Source of the DNA: Typhlomys cinereus | Lineage: Eukaryota > Chordata > Mammalia > Rodentia > Platacanthomyidae | Reading direction: 5' to 3' | Assembly (NCBI GenBank): GCA_023101885.1 | Contig: JALPQD010000411.1 | Location: 1,243,909-1,307,908 of the forward strand | Length of the DNA: 64,000 nt | Shown here: piece by piece, positions 22,871-35,170 of the stretch | How the letters are laid out: each line of letters starts with the position of its first letter | How positions within the stretch are numbered: position 1 is the stretch's first letter | Notes under the pieces: generated by a model | The model's input: only the letters and a program-made list of their open reading frames with translations | Database searches by the model: none | What the model was told of the DNA's origin: nothing | Position numbers and translations under genes: made by a program

Positions 22871-23539
22871 GGATTATTCACAGGCAATAGCAAATCTTTA
22901 GGTTCTGAATACTTTTGAGGATTAACCTGCACATTATTTGGTATCTCTAATTTTACAATTAAATTATTTATTAAATTTCAAAGCTAAGAATTCTGAAGGA
23001 GCGAAAAATACATGTACTTCCCACATGTGCTGTAAGTCCAGACAAAACTCTCCTATCACCAAAGGAACGGCTGCCACACCAAGTCTCAAACTAAAGGCAA
23101 TCAAAGTTCTCTACATTTGATGTTGCACTTCAGTAATTTGCAGGTTGACACAATAGATGTATAGTTGAGGTGGCTTCACGCCGACAAGCCGGATGCGGAA
23201 GCTGCCCTGTGTCCCAGTTCAACAGTTTCCATGGTGACTGAAGGGATGTACAGTATCGAGCAACACCTGGGCTGTGGACGAACTTTTGCAAATCAGGCTT
23301 CCATTTAACCCTCATGGCGATTCAAGGAGGAAAACAATATACTTCCCATCATGCAATGAGTGGACGGTGTGCTAGAGACTCAGGATGGGTGAGTCAGATG
23401 CAATGGAAGAAAGGACTATGTGAGTCCATTGCAGGACAAGAAGAGAGAAGAAAGTCCACACGTGGGCTTCTCCAAATCCTGTGAGACTTCATGCCAATCT
23501 CACATTGAGAGGTAAATGCAAGACCATGCATAGAGGAGA
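22871..23539. other. Unique intron sequence
   Basis: No gene; a TGAGTCA (AP-1) occurs at 23391-23397. A minus-strand MIR remnant at about 23310-23420 is possible. Confidence 0.4.
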
Positions 23540-23756
23540 ACACGGCCTGGGATTCTGAAGGCCTCGGGCATGAAACCTGGCAGTGTGACTTGCTTGCTTT
23601 GTGGTACAGGTTACATAGCCTCTCTCGTCCTTGGTATCCTCATCTATAAAATGAATGCACGTGTCTGACCACTAAAGGTTAAGACACAACACATGCAAGT
23701 TCCCAAACATGGTGTTAGACACATGGGAGACACTTGGTAGCATTAATTATAAATTT
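23540..23756 (+). mobile_element. MIR SINE
   Basis: GCAGTGTGACTTGCTTGC, ACATAGCCTCTCTCGTCC, TCCTCATCTATAAAATGAAT and GTGTTAGACACATGGGAGAC follow the MIR consensus in order. Confidence 0.82.
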
Positions 23757-23854
23757 AAGATTTCTCTTCCTCACTGGGTTTTCTATGAGGAGTTATTGGA
23801 GACTGAAGAAGCATAATGGAGAAGAATCGATGCCAATAATTGATTTAACTACCA

Positions 23855-24275
23855 ACCTAAGGTGGTAATTCTCACCTGTGAGCCCAATAGTTGGGAGGTG
23901 GGTGCAGGAGGATCAGAAGTTCAAAGTCAGCCTGACAGACATTAAGATTACCCTGTCTCGCCACAGTAGTGTTCCAGCTTAAGGGGAACACAGGAAAGGG
24001 TTCAGGGAAATGCTACTGGGTCCTTGTATGTCATCGGAGAGGAGGACCCAGAGGAGAGTCTGGCATGCACATTAAAGGACTCTCTGGGGATTGGGGGGAG
24101 GCACTGGGGGATGGGGAGGGAGGGGTGAGGGGAGGGGGAGCAGGAGGTTCGGGGGGGGGAGAAGGGAGGGAGGGAAGTGGTGTACCTATTAAGTTTGTAT
24201 GAGCAGAAATAATAATAAAAAATGTTAAAAAAAAGATTACCCTGTCTCAGAACAAAACAAAAACCAGAAAAATCT
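23855..24275 (+). mobile_element. B1 SINE split by a younger L1 insertion
   Basis: Left part 23855-23959 (CACCTGTGAGCCCAATAG, GAGGTGGGTGCAGGAGGATC, ATTACCCTGTCTC). It resumes at 24233 with a second copy of AAGATTACCCTGTCTC and the A-rich B1 tail. Confidence 0.85.
23960..24232 (+). mobile_element. 5'-truncated L1 3' end with 16-base target duplication
   Basis: 273 bases: unique 3'-UTR-like sequence, then the G-rich tract typical of rodent L1 3' UTRs (24085-24180), then GAGCAGAAATAATAATAAAA and an A run. Flanked by perfect AAGATTACCCTGTCTC at 23944-23959 and 24233-24248. No ORF2 remains. Confidence 0.85.
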
Positions 24276-25540
24276 TCTATCAAAACTCAACTTCCCTACT
24301 ATATACAAGTAGGAAGAAGCAGAATAACCAATCTCAACACACAAAAATTCCAAATTTTTGAACTGATCAAGATAGAAAATGTTAAGTACTAAAAAGCATC
24401 ACCAGCAAAGCCATGGGGCTAGGATCAGAGTAGGGGGCACAGGTGACGACCCCCAGGGTGCATCTGCAGGGACTCAGATGTTTCTGCTTGTCACACTGGA
24501 CGGGGAGAGGTTGTTACACAGCTAGGGACTGTTTCCCGTAGCCTCTAATGCACAAGGTTCCCCAAGTGTGAACAACACGAGGAAGACAGACTTGGCTTCC
24601 AACACATAAACAGACAACGCCCCGCACAAGCAGCAGGCAGCGTGGTGGAAACAAGATGCCCGCATCTCACATATTGTTGGTGATACCTGCTGGAGACACA
24701 TGGGCCAACAAAGAACTAGCACGTCCTCAGTCTTTACTGCCTTGTCGGTCCATGCGAAACATGCTTGTGTGTCTGGCCTTTGCTTCAATTCCAGGAAGAA
24801 AAGAATTCAAGGAACTATTCATCACAGTACACAGAGGCAGCCTCGGGACTGTCCAGAGATCGATGAACTTGAATCTATCAGAGAAGCTACCTCTGGAATT
24901 CCTGTACATTGCTTACAGTTAAGAACTGGCTTTCAGGGTTTTCCCCACCCCCGACCCCAGTGTGGGGATTTAAATAGCTATCACTCAGATTTTGAGCCTC
25001 CAGCCATCCATGCATCACTGTTCGAAACAGGGCCCTCCAGCACATTCAGGAGAGAAATGAAAACCTCGGGCCTTTGCAGACTATTGAGCCAGCCCAACAC
25101 CATCCTTTTATCAAACTCCAAACAAGCTGTGCTCCCTTCCAGCCAATATGGAGTCATTCTGTTCATGGCCCAAAGTCTTCCGAGACCTTGGAACGTAAGC
25201 ATCGAAGTAAGAAAATGAACAGTCATTTGTAGTCTTGTGTCTCAAGGCCTCACGCTTGTTAATCGAATGTGTGAGGCCGATGACATCACCTTGCAATATA
25301 CTGAGACAGCTGTATAAAACCATCCTTTGATTCACATGGAAAGAGAGGCCAAAAAAAAAAGTACAAAAGAGAACAAATTGTACATACTTGGGAATGGCAG
25401 AAAGCTGCAGAGTAAAACACACTAAAGATGGTCTCATCCCAGGCACACACCTCCTCCAGGGCAGGCTTTGTATTACAACAGGAGGGGGCATCAGGGCTGC
25501 CAGGTCTCTTCGCCCTCCGTGCCCTGAACTCTCCTCCTTT
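24276..25540. other. Intron, mainly unique
   Basis: The 172-residue plus-strand open frame at 24700-25218 is the longest here. It lacks similarity to anything I recognise and has overlapping minus frames, so I leave it uncalled. Confidence 0.4.
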
Positions 25541-25635
25541 GGTAGAGGGAGAAATCAAGAACTTAGCAAATATGTCTTGTCCAAGTGGTGGAGCCGGAGC
25601 CAGAACTCAGGTCTCCCAAAAGACTCACAATCAGC
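25540..25635 (-). mobile_element. Probable MIR, antisense
   Basis: GAGGGAGAAATCAAGAACTT, TTGTCCAAGTGGTGGAGCC and GAGCCAGAACTCAGGTCTCC mimic the antisense MIR core. Confidence 0.5.
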
Positions 25636-26059
25636 CATTGAAAATGTGAGAGTTAAGCACTTCGTTTGGAAAAATGGAAATTCTAGTCTGAGGAGGAAAA
25701 AAAAAAAAAAAAAAAACCACATCAATTCAAATCTGGGCAGAGGACCCGAGTAGGCACGTCTTCAAAGGAGATACGCGTATGTTCAATCAGCTCGTGAAAA
25801 GATGCTGGACCCTCATCCATCTTCAGGGAAATGCACAGAGAAGCCGGGGGAGTGACTCCGTGCCCACGAGCATGGCTGCTAAGAGGTAGAATGACAAAAG
25901 GAAGGAAAATAAGCATTGTCCAAGGGTGTGGAGAAACCGGAAGCTAGAGTATCGTGACAGGACTATACAATGGCAGGGGCTGCTCTTTAGAAGAGCAAAC
26001 CTAGAACTCTCCCCCCTCCATTTCTAGAAACAAGTTGAACATCTCTGACCCAAGCGCTT

Positions 26060-26152
26060 GTTAAATATGTACATGTGTGTGGAGGCTGGGGGACTTGAAC
26101 TCAGATCCCCAAGTCTGTAGAGCAAGTGCTCTTACTCGGGTCCCTGAAGGTT
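26060..26152 (-). mobile_element. SINE fragment, antisense
   Basis: GTGTGTGGAGGCTGGGG and ACTTGAACTCAGATCCCC and GCAAGTGCTCTTACTCGGG are the inverted right arm and tRNA head. Confidence 0.65.
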
Positions 26153-26504
26153 TATGTTGGGTTTTTGTTGTTGCTTGTTAATTTTAGAATACTTGCATAC
26201 TTTTTACCACTTTGCCTCCGCCCCTAAATTGGAAAATCCAAAGAATTCCAAAACCTGAACCTTTTTGAATGCCACATCTAAAGATCTCAGATTTTGGAGC
26301 ATTTCAGACTTCAGATTTCCTGGCTGGGCAAGCTCGAAGCCTTGGAACATCCCAACAGTCAACACAGGGGTTGTAATACTTTTACATTATTTACAAGAAC
26401 CAAAGGGCAAAACAACCCAAACGCCCACCAAGGTGAATGGGGAAACAAAATGCAGTATATTCACACGGCAGATTACTTATCCTTAAAAGAAAAAAGAAAG
26501 AAAG

Positions 26505-26872
26505 GGATAGTACGTGAAACGGTTACTCCTAACTATTGCTGTAAGAGAATGCCCAAAGCCAAGAAACTTAAGGGAGAAAGGGAGATTTATTCAGCTTACG
26601 GTTCCAGAGGGAAGATAATTTCTCATGGTGGAGGTGGCATGACTGGCTGGCCAATGCTGGAGGAGGCTACGTCACTGCAGACATCTTGGAAGCTGAGAGC
26701 GGCAGACTGCTTGTTGCAAAGGCAGACTTCTCCTGGAGGTAGGGTGGGGTTTCATCCACCTCAAGGCCCACCCCTTGTGACTGCCTTCCCCCAGCAAGGC
26801 TCCACCTCTCCAGGTGCCATGACCTTGCCAAACACATGAGACTGTGGGGGACACATTTCAAACCATGACAAT
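26505..26872 (-). mobile_element. URR1/hAT-like repeat, antisense
   Basis: GCTGTAAGAGAATGCCC, GGAGATTTATTCAGCTTACG, TCATGGTGGAGGTGGCATG and CCCAGCAAGGCTCCACCTCT are the inverse of the 17378 element's GGAACC…GCCTTGCTGGAGG order. Related, more diverged pieces lie at 34715-35080, 43795-44095 and 55074-55440. Confidence 0.6.
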
Positions 26873-26884
26873 ACAAGTCCTCCA

Positions 26885-26985
26885 ACCCAGAAACCAGGGA
26901 GCTGAGGCAGAAGAACCATGAGCTTGAAGTCACACTGGGCTATAGACCATGACCCCTGAGACAGCGTCTTAAAAAAGAAAGAAAA
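26885..26985 (+). mobile_element. B1-like SINE fragment
   Basis: GGAGCTGAGGCAGAAGAACC, TTGAAGTCACACTGGGCTAT and GAGACAGCGTCTTAAAAAAG match the B1 right half. Confidence 0.7.
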
Positions 26986-26987
26986 GA

Positions 26988-27202
26988 CAGCAAGGTAGTT
27001 CGGCTTGTGAAGATGCTTGCCGCACACACCTGACAAGCCAAGGTTGGTTCCCAGAGCAGTCATGATGGAAAGAGAAAACTGACTCCTGAAAATGCTCCTC
27101 TGACCGCTACCCCTGTGCCCTGGCACATGACTCTCTCTCTCTCTCCCCTCATTCTCTTTCACGCTCGCATTCTCTCTCAAGTAAAATAATTTTGAGATAA
27201 AA
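26988..27202 (+). mobile_element. B2-type SINE with CT-rich end
   Basis: GGTAGTTCGGCTTGTGAAGA head, TCCTCTGACCGCTACCCC, CTCTCTCTCTCTC end and GTAAAATAATTTTGAGATAA tail. Same subfamily as 27543. Confidence 0.75.
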
Positions 27203-27542
27203 AGGAAAAGAGGAATCGAGCATGCTATATCACAAGATGAATACACTCTGAAGACAAGATTAACACATAACACAGCGCCATGAAGTTTGAAATGATAAAT
27301 GCTTTCAGATTCTATTGAAAACACCCGGAGAACCTCAGTACATGAGACGAAGGTAGGAGAGAGGTTCCCATGACCTGTGAAGGAGTGGAAGGGGAAGTTA
27401 TAGTTTGATGAACAGTAGCTTCCATCTGAGGTGATCAAAACATTCTCTGAATGAGCGGTGAGGAGGGACACAGGTGGACCATGCTTAGAACACACCCATG
27501 CTACAATTTAAAACGGTTAGAATGTGTAAGCTTAGCAAAATA

Positions 27543-27699
27543 GGGCTGGGGAGGTGGCTCAGTGGATAAGGCATCTACTTGCAAAACTGAAGCGTGCGTT
27601 CAAGCCTAGAGAGTCTACCTGGTAGAAGGAGAGAACTAACTTCCAAAGGTTGTCCTCTGGCCTCCACCAAGGCGCCATAGTATGCGTAAGTGTAGCCTG

Positions 27700-27734
<35 letters not shown>

Positions 27735-27855
27735 TTCTCTCTTTCTCTCTATTTCTCTGTCTCTCTCTCTCTCTCTCTGTCTTTCATCCTCTCATGTGCA
27801 CACATGTTCACTCTCTCACATTCTCTCCAGTCAGCAAAATTTTTAAATAAATTAT
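27543..27855 (+). mobile_element. B2-type SINE with long CT tract
   Basis: GGGCTGGGGAGGTGGCTCAG head, TTGTCCTCTGGCCTCCACC, then a (CT)n run at 27700-27780 and TTTTTAAATAAATTATTAAA tail. Confidence 0.9.
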
Positions 27856-29098
27856 TAAAATGATAAATAGGTGAAATGATCCGCGTGATAAATAGAATGA
27901 TCAAAATGACACTTTATATTTGAAAAATTATCAGAAGCAACTAAAAAAAATAATTGGACGAAATCCAGCTACGTGAATTACGGGTCTAGATTCTGAGGCA
28001 GGATCAATGAACACAATAGCCTCCCTTCTGCTACTGGAATTCAGAGCAGGTATTTCATTCAAGTGGAAAAGCACAAAAGACAATTGTGGTTTCCTAAGCT
28101 AGATGACCAAAACAGAGGGGGAACCACGTGGCAAGGCGGCTCTCAGGTAAGGGAAATGTCATTTCCCTGTTCTCTGGGGCTATTCTCCGTTCAACCAGGA
28201 AAGTGCACAGAACATGATATATAGCATTTTCCAGACATGTTAAAGGGTTTCACCCACAAAGAGGTTTTTCTTTAGTACATGCTAAAAGCCAACCTTTCGG
28301 TGCCTTTTCTCTCGATCTCGGTGAAATGATCCTTCGACAGGGCACAAGAAGATGTGTGGGCTAAAAACAACATATCTGCACCTTCCCAAGGTGTGAAGTT
28401 TATTTGGACACATTAAATAAATAGACTGTCCCCCTTCGTATGCTGTCCAAATAAATACCAAATAGTAACCACTCTAGGACTTCCCCAGTAAAGATGGGGC
28501 GTTGTAAGCTTATCTTCCTTTCTGTCTTTCCTGACAAAACTCAGATCTTTGTTCTGAAGCTACTGAGCCAAGAAGAGCTCCATCCATCCAAACCAGAACA
28601 CCTCGCTGCAGGCAATGACAGACTAGGAGACTTCCGTCTTAAGATTCGGTCTCCATTTCAAAGCTGAGGACAAAAGGTAATAACAGTCATTCTTCTTCCC
28701 AGGGGGATGGCTGGGCTACAGAAACTGTGTGTTCCACCGGAGCAGAGCAGATAGAAGCTCTTCAGAGAGCTTGACACATGGGCCTGGGTCAGACTTTAAC
28801 ACAGGAGCATCGTGCAGGAAGCAGAAAGAGTGGCAGTTGCACGATCAGCCTGCCGTGTGTCAGGAGCGCACAGGTCCCCTGGGAGGACAAGGTCCATGGG
28901 GTCTTGTGTCAAGAACACACAGATCTCCTGGTGGGACAATGCCCCTGAGGTCACTCATACAGGATGAGGAAACCTCGGGCTTATAAGGAGCAACAACCGA
29001 GCCTGGAGATGTAAGACCATCGGCATGCCTGATTATCTGAGGCAGGGTCTTCTGGCCCTTATTAAATAAGTATTAGAGAACTCGAAGAACAGATAACA
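27856..29098. other. Unique intron sequence
   Basis: No gene. Repeat-poor from 27870 to 29090. Confidence 0.4.
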
Positions 29099-29099
29099 T

Positions 29100-29372
29100 G
29101 GGCTGGGAAGATGGCTCAGTAAGTAAAGAGCTTTCCTTGCAAGCACAAGGAGCTGAAGCGAACAGCCAGTCAGTTCACTCTATTTGGTAAATTCCAGGCC
29201 AGTGAGAGACTGTCTTGAATAAATAAAGAAATCTCAAAAAATAAACAAATAAAGACAGACAGCATGTGAGGAAATGACCCCAGATTTGTCCTCTGGCCTC
29301 TGTGCACATTTGCACAAGCATATCCACATACATACAAATATGTCTCATGTATCCATACATACAATAAATACC
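29100..29372 (+). mobile_element. B4 SINE, internally shortened
   Basis: GGGCTGGGAAGATGGCTCAG head, then an abrupt jump to CCAGGCCAGTGAGAGACTGT; TTTGTCCTCTGGCCTCTGTG and CATACATAC end. Confidence 0.85.
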
Positions 29373-29428
29373 ATAGCATTTACATTTATCATGATATCTA
29401 TGATAATGATATATTGCTGTGAAACTAC

Positions 29429-29475
29429 CAGGCAAATTGGACACTATTGGTTCCCAGTGCAGGATGTTCTTAAGA
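29429..29475. repeat. 47-base direct repeat, copy A
   Basis: CAGGCAAATTGGACACTATT and GTGCAGGATGTTCTTAAGA blocks; 43 of 47 bases match 30285-30331. Confidence 0.85.
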
Positions 29476-30284
29476 GTTTGTTTTCTGGACATAGAGAGAT
29501 ACAGATTCTGGCCCCATCCAGACCCACTGTATCCGAATCTTCACTGCCACAAGACACCCAGAAGATTCAAATAGATGTTGAAAGCTACTGAGCACTAGAC
29601 CACAACTGTCTGCATCATTTGTTTGCAAGATAGACATGCTCAAAGGAAACCCAGGCATTCTGATGCAAAGGGTCTGGGGTGCAGGTCGGGCATTTGTACT
29701 TTAATCACCCCAGATGGCGTAACCAGGCCTGAGAACCTATGATTCAGGGATTGGAGCGGCAGGCATTCGAAGCCCAAGCTCCTAACCACTGCCACACCCT
29801 ACAAACATTCCTACACGGGTAAATCCATTTCTCCTCCTCCCAGATGCTTCATTGTGTCATAGAGATCCTCCAGCCAAGCAAGCAAGTGGCTACCACATTC
29901 TACGTGTAATCAGTGAAGATTATCATCACTCCTACGGATCAAAAACAGCACACCTAGTGAAAAGCTGGGCAGGCTGCAGAGATACCGCATGACTCCAATT
30001 CAACCCTGGCCAGGCCTGCCTGGAACTTGTCAGTCCAACTCAATCCTGACTTCTCACAGGAGCTTCCAATTTGTGAATGAAGGGGAAAGGAGCCAATCAC
30101 CAGCCACCACCAGGCTGTTTGGTTTTCTTGTGGAGATTGTGTCTTGAGGGAAGGGAGGTCACCGCTGCTCTTGGTGGTGCATTACCAGAATGCGTCCAGC
30201 TCAGTCGTAGCAGATTCAATTCCAAACACCGGCTGAAACACAGCCCGGGGCCCTCCACCCCAACCAACTTCTAGGATCAACTGT
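29476..30284. other. Unique intron between the two 47-base repeats
   Basis: No gene or nameable repeat. Confidence 0.4.
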
Positions 30285-30331
30285 CAGGCAAATTGGACAC
30301 TATTGGCCCCTGGTGCAGGATGTTCTTAAGA
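30285..30331. repeat. 47-base direct repeat, copy B
   Basis: Partner of 29429-29475, same orientation, 856 bases apart. Confidence 0.85.
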
Positions 30332-30339
30332 ATTAATTT

Positions 30340-32155
30340 CCTAAATGAGCTCCCTTGGAATTCTAAAATTTTCAAGTCACTGCCAGACAAAAATGGAGAA
30401 ATGCTTCTTGTGGCAGAAAATGGTCTATAATATGATGAAGTCTGACAGTAGGGAAAATAATGATTACGGTATGAACAGCAGAGTCACAAGCCTCTTACCA
30501 AATAAGGCCATGCTTTCTGCCGTAAGTACATTTCAATAAAAGGATATCTGCAGCCCCGAAGAGTTTAGTTCCTCTTTGCCAAATGGTATATCACACAAAG
30601 TAAAGTTCAGTAATGATTCCATGTATTTACTGAGTACACAACTTTGGCATGATTTTTTCCTCCTTTTTCACTCAATGTCATGGTGTTCCGGGCACATTCT
30701 GGGATTCTCAGATGTTTCTAATTACCCTCGGTGTATACCCAATAAAACAGCTGGCTCAAAATGTTAGCGCCACAGAAGATCCAGAGGGCTCATCAATCAC
30801 TCTTTCTTCAGAAATGGGCAATGCAGTGGCAAAAGGGGGCACATTTTAATCTCGCTAAATACGATGTAAGCTAAGAATGTTCTAGTGTGTTTCCTAATTT
30901 GTCAGGAAAAGGGCAGCCGTCTGCTTGCCTCACTCTGAGCGAGTTAACGTGCTTTGCCTCTTGGAGAGAAATTCCTTTGAAAAAGAGGCACCAGGAAAGT
31001 TTAAAAAGTCTGTAACACACAGCCTGTTCTTATTCCATTTCTGGGCCTCCTAAGTTTGGTCTCGAGTGAAGAAATGTCTCAGGTCTAGAAAGCTGGTATT
31101 GCTTTTGTTTGATTTTTTTTTCCGCTACCTCTTAGGAAAGGCCAACATTCAGTCATACCAGTTTGTCGGCAATTATTGAGTCTAAATGCAGGATAATGAG
31201 GTTGACCAACACACCAGTCCCGCAGGCTAGTTTCAGTACCTGTGCCAATGACAGCATTCTGTTAAAATCAGCAGGGGGAGGGCGCAGCTGGCTCTTCTAT
31301 TTTCTTTATCTGTGATACAACTTTTGGGGGAATGAATCTCAAGCCTCCTAACTAGTCCTCCTTTCCATTTGGTAGTTATTTTATTTTCCTGGACTGCTTA
31401 CCATGAGGATGATTGCGTGGCTGCCCTCAAAAACATTTTCACATCAAGTGTGATATTCCTTCCAGGACATTTTTCCAATAATACACAAATTCACTCTCTA
31501 CTTGGAAAAAAAATCTATATATATATATACCTTGATAGTAAAAAGGCTATGCGAGATAGCCAATAGATGCAAAATTGGGGCCAGCTCTGACGCCAGTAGA
31601 GGCTGGAGGTGTATTATATCACACCAGTGAAACTGCAATATCTATTTTATGTCCAACTTCCGTAAATTCGCTGCAGCCAAGTGAAGATCACAGAGGAAGA
31701 GAGACTGAGTGGATCGTCCCTCGCAAGAGATGCTGCCATCTCTCCGGCTGGATGGCTTTCCCTCCTGACCACAACTCTGGATTCCAGAATATATTACACA
31801 GTCTAAATGCTTCCACCTTTGCCAGCCGTCTTGGCAACACGCGAGGGCTTCCCATGTGAGCAAGTGAAACCCTCAAGGGATAGCAGGAGCCAAGCAGACA
31901 GGCTTGTCACCCAGGCCACAGGAGAACCACACCCGAACAGTGTTCAGCGCAGTCCTCTAGACAAGCCTAAATGCATAGTATAGTATGTATAGAAAAAACC
32001 TTCCAGGTGCTTGGATCCCAAGGGCAGGGTGGAGGAGGGAGGGATGCACCCTTCTGTCTTTTGTGATGCTACTGTGCTGTAGAAATCAATACATGAAGGA
32101 AACACTACGTTTAGGGTGGCCAAGGAACATGCTTCATCCCAGCTCCCGCAGCCCT

Positions 32156-32158
<3 letters not shown>
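30340..32158. other. Long repeat-poor intron block
   Basis: About 1.8 kb without a SINE, the longest such block in the middle of the intron. Only a short (TA)n at 31515-31528 breaks it. Candidate for conserved non-coding sequence; coding potential not seen. Confidence 0.45.

Positions 32159-32167
<9 letters not shown>

Positions 32168-32205
<38 letters not shown>
32168..32205. repeat. (GA)19 microsatellite preceded by CA
   Basis: CACACACA passes directly into a perfect AG run. Confidence 0.97.
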
Positions 32206-32208
<3 letters not shown>

Positions 32209-32694
32209 ACCCTGCCCAGCCTCCAGTGCACAGGAGACAACAGTTTTCAGAATAGGAGGAGGATGTAACATCCTGAGAAAAGCACAGAAGTCTTCGTGTC
32301 AATGCAAGCAGCCGCCTTCAGCCTGCTCCTCCAGCTCCTCCTGGGAGCCTCGCCATCTCTCCAAGGCAGCTGACGCAACCCATCATTTTGCCAGCACGAA
32401 GTTGAGAATCATAGAGATAAAACTGCCAGCCCAGGGCCCTGAAGCCACTTCACAGAGCATCCAAACTAGACTTGGTGTCAAATGGACGATGAGAACTGGG
32501 ATGGGAAAGCAACAGCAAGACCCTGTTTGAGACAGAACTTCAGGGTCTACCTGAAAAGATGATGAGTATTTTCACAGGCAGGAGAGACCCCAGTCCCATG
32601 TGGCAGCTGTTCTGAGAGTGCGCGCCCAAGCGAGAAGTACATTGCGCGTGGTGTTAAAGACTTACTTCTGCGGTGGAGGGACATCCCCCACGTA

Positions 32695-32935
32695 AGCCCA
32701 CTCATGTATGATTCATGCTCCAGCAAGTACTCAGGCTTATGTCATCAAAGGCAACGCAGGTGACACTCAGCAGGCCACACGGGGGAAAAGGCAAGAAAAT
32801 GGGAGGAAGACTAGCAGGGAAGAAGAAGTTGTAAGGGGAAGAGAAGGAGAGTGGATTTGGGGATTAAGGGGCAAAAATATCACAAATTCACTCTATTCAT
32901 ATATGAAACTGCAAAAGAATAAAAGGATTTATTTC
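32695..32935 (+). mobile_element. L1 3' end, 5'-truncated
   Basis: CATGCTCCAGCAAGTACTCA, purine-rich GAAGAAGTTGTAAGGGGAAG, and CATATATGAAACTGCAAAAG then AATAAAAGG match the rodent L1 terminus (…catgtatgaaattctcaaagaataaaa). Confidence 0.8.
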
Positions 32936-34060
32936 AATGTGGAGTGTAAAATATGCTCCTTCAGTACTGGAAATCAGACCTGCTCTACCTTGACCTCAGT
33001 CCCCAGCCCAAAGATCGTCTCACGCATGTTATAGTCACTGAGATTTTCTCTTTCCTGTGCCCTAAACTGTAAAGAGACTCTCAGGTGATGCTTTGACTGC
33101 TGGGATGTTTTTTTCTTGCCTGAGAACTAATGATAAAACATGGCAGGAGAAGTTTCTGCATGCCCTATTCCCAAGACAGAAGCTGGGGCACATGCAATTG
33201 GCTGCCGCCAATAAAACTGAGCATCTCCGGTGTGAGTGAGGCGCCAAGTTGGCTCCGCAGGCAGGGGACATGGGATAGACAGGTCCTGGGTTCCAAGGCC
33301 AATGACGGACCAAGCATGCTGCTAAAGAAGGGGGCATCAAAGAAGGGGACGGTAAGACCACAGCAGGAGCATCATTTGTCTGCGGAGAAAGTTAAGCAGC
33401 TGACGGCTGAGACAGACTGGGTAGGGTAGAGAGGCACCGTCCAGGCAGGGGACGCAGCGGGGACCTTTGGAACCCCCGAGACTTGGGCTGATAGAAATGG
33501 TAAGTCAGGATGGATCAAGGGACACGGTCAAAGTAAATGTCAAGGGGCCCGACAGCAGCTGATGATAGAAGGTCCACAGGCTCTGCTGAGTAGCCTACAC
33601 ATCCCCAAACTGACAAACTAGGAAAGCATGCACTTTGTGACACTACGTAACATGATCTGAGGACATTTAAAAGGTTATTTATTCCTCAAAGTAGTAGAGC
33701 ACCTCAAAGACCCCATTCAGCTCCAAGAGACTGGCCAAGTGTGGCTCAAAGGGAAGCACAAGTCACCCACGCCCCTCATGGACGCAGCAAACTGAACCTT
33801 TCATCTCCTAAGGTTACTCTTTAAAAACTGCCCTAGCTACAGACATTCTTTCTTCTACTTCCAACTGAGATGCCCCTCACATTCTTACCTCAGACATCTT
33901 CCTCTCCAATCAAAGACAATCCCTTGTTCTCTTCAGAGTTCAGTTCTTAAAGTCAACCTACTGACTCTCCTTGTTCCAGCTAATGCTTGGATGTTCTGTT
34001 CTATACATGTCTACTCCAACCAAGACTCTTCTCTACACGAATATGTGCATGCACATGCAT
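32936..34060. other. Unique intron sequence
   Basis: Short overlapping open frames at 33062-33429 on both strands; no protein recognised. Confidence 0.4.
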
Positions 34061-34061
34061 G

Positions 34062-34210
34062 CATGCCTACAGACACATCTGCACACACACACACACCTGC
34101 ATATATACCACACATATATACACACATTCATACACCTGTACATACACACACATGTGACCTGCATATACTCACCTGTACACATACACACACACCCACACAC
34201 ATATACTCAC
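34062..34210. repeat. CA/CATA-rich low-complexity tract
   Basis: Interrupted CACACA, TATACA and CATGCATG units, giving His/Thr-rich spurious frames. Confidence 0.85.
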
Positions 34211-34714
34211 GCAGCAACCAATGTCCCCTCCTCCCCTGTAAAAACCAAGCTCGCTTCTAACCACCACGGTCTGTTTTACACAAAAGAAAGTTGAAGAAAC
34301 AGATGGTAACCGAGCTCATTTTTTTTAATATTGAAAGCTTTTTATTATAAACTACCGGGGCTCCTTCTGTAATAACTGCGGGACTGTGCCTTTTTTTCCC
34401 ACCTCTCGCTTCTGTCTTCTGTGGATAAACTTGCTCTCCACAGACACTAATTTGACTCCCTGATACAATACAGGTCGACAAAACCAAACCCAAGACGGCT
34501 TTCTGAAAAGGTCTAAACAAGTGCTCCCAACACAGGCCTTTTAGACACGCTCTACAACTGAAACAACATAAGGGCAGATGATAATGTTCATAGGGCTCCC
34601 CCACAAGCACTACTTCAAGCACTGTCATGCCTCCAACAGTCTCTATGTTCTACTCTTTCTCTTTACTTTCCTTCATGGTATTTATCACAACCAGACATTT
34701 CATATATAATGTTT

Positions 34715-35080
34715 GCTACAGTCTGCTTGCACGCTGCCGATAAATTTACAACCACAACTTATGGGAACAAGGGGGGTTTATTTTAGCTTATAATTATTCA
34801 GTTGCATTTCTTAGTCCAGTGTGGCAGGAGAGTCCACACCAATACCAAGAACCAAGGGAACTGGCCACACCATATCCATTGCTGAGACACAGGCAAAACT
34901 CACTTGCCAGATTGCAAGTCTTTCTAAATGTGCTGAAGAATGCCATTTGACGGAACCAGCTTGCTCCATCTTATCCACTGCTCAGGCAACGGTCCCACCA
35001 CGGGATGTATCTTCCCACATCCATCAACCACCTGAAGGCTTCCTTAGGGCTTGCCTTAATTACCAGTGCTTCACAGATGT
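34715..35080 (-). mobile_element. URR1/hAT-like relic, antisense
   Basis: GGGGGGTTTATTTTAGCTTA followed by TTAGTCCAGTGTGGCAGG is the inverted tail of this family; the rest is diverged. Confidence 0.45.
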
Positions 35081-35170
35081 GTCCAAAGCTCAGCCTGCAG
35101 CTGTCAAGAGGACAACTATATATTTGATAACAATATAAACATATATACGTCCTATATACTTCCATTTCTG

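Noticed and set aside
24700..25218. 172-residue open frame on the plus strand
   Set aside because: No recognisable domain, no splice or promoter context, overlaps several minus-strand frames; length is compatible with chance in 64 kb.
26761..27495. 244-residue open frame on the minus strand
   Set aside because: It runs through a URR1-like repeat, a B1 piece and a B2 SINE, so it is not a gene.
31985..32530. 181-residue open frame containing an Arg-Glu repeat
   Set aside because: The repeat is the translation of the (GA)n microsatellite.
34062..34210. Regularly spaced CACACA/CATA units considered as a CRISPR-like array
   Set aside because: Low-complexity microsatellite in an animal genome, with no conserved repeat-spacer structure.
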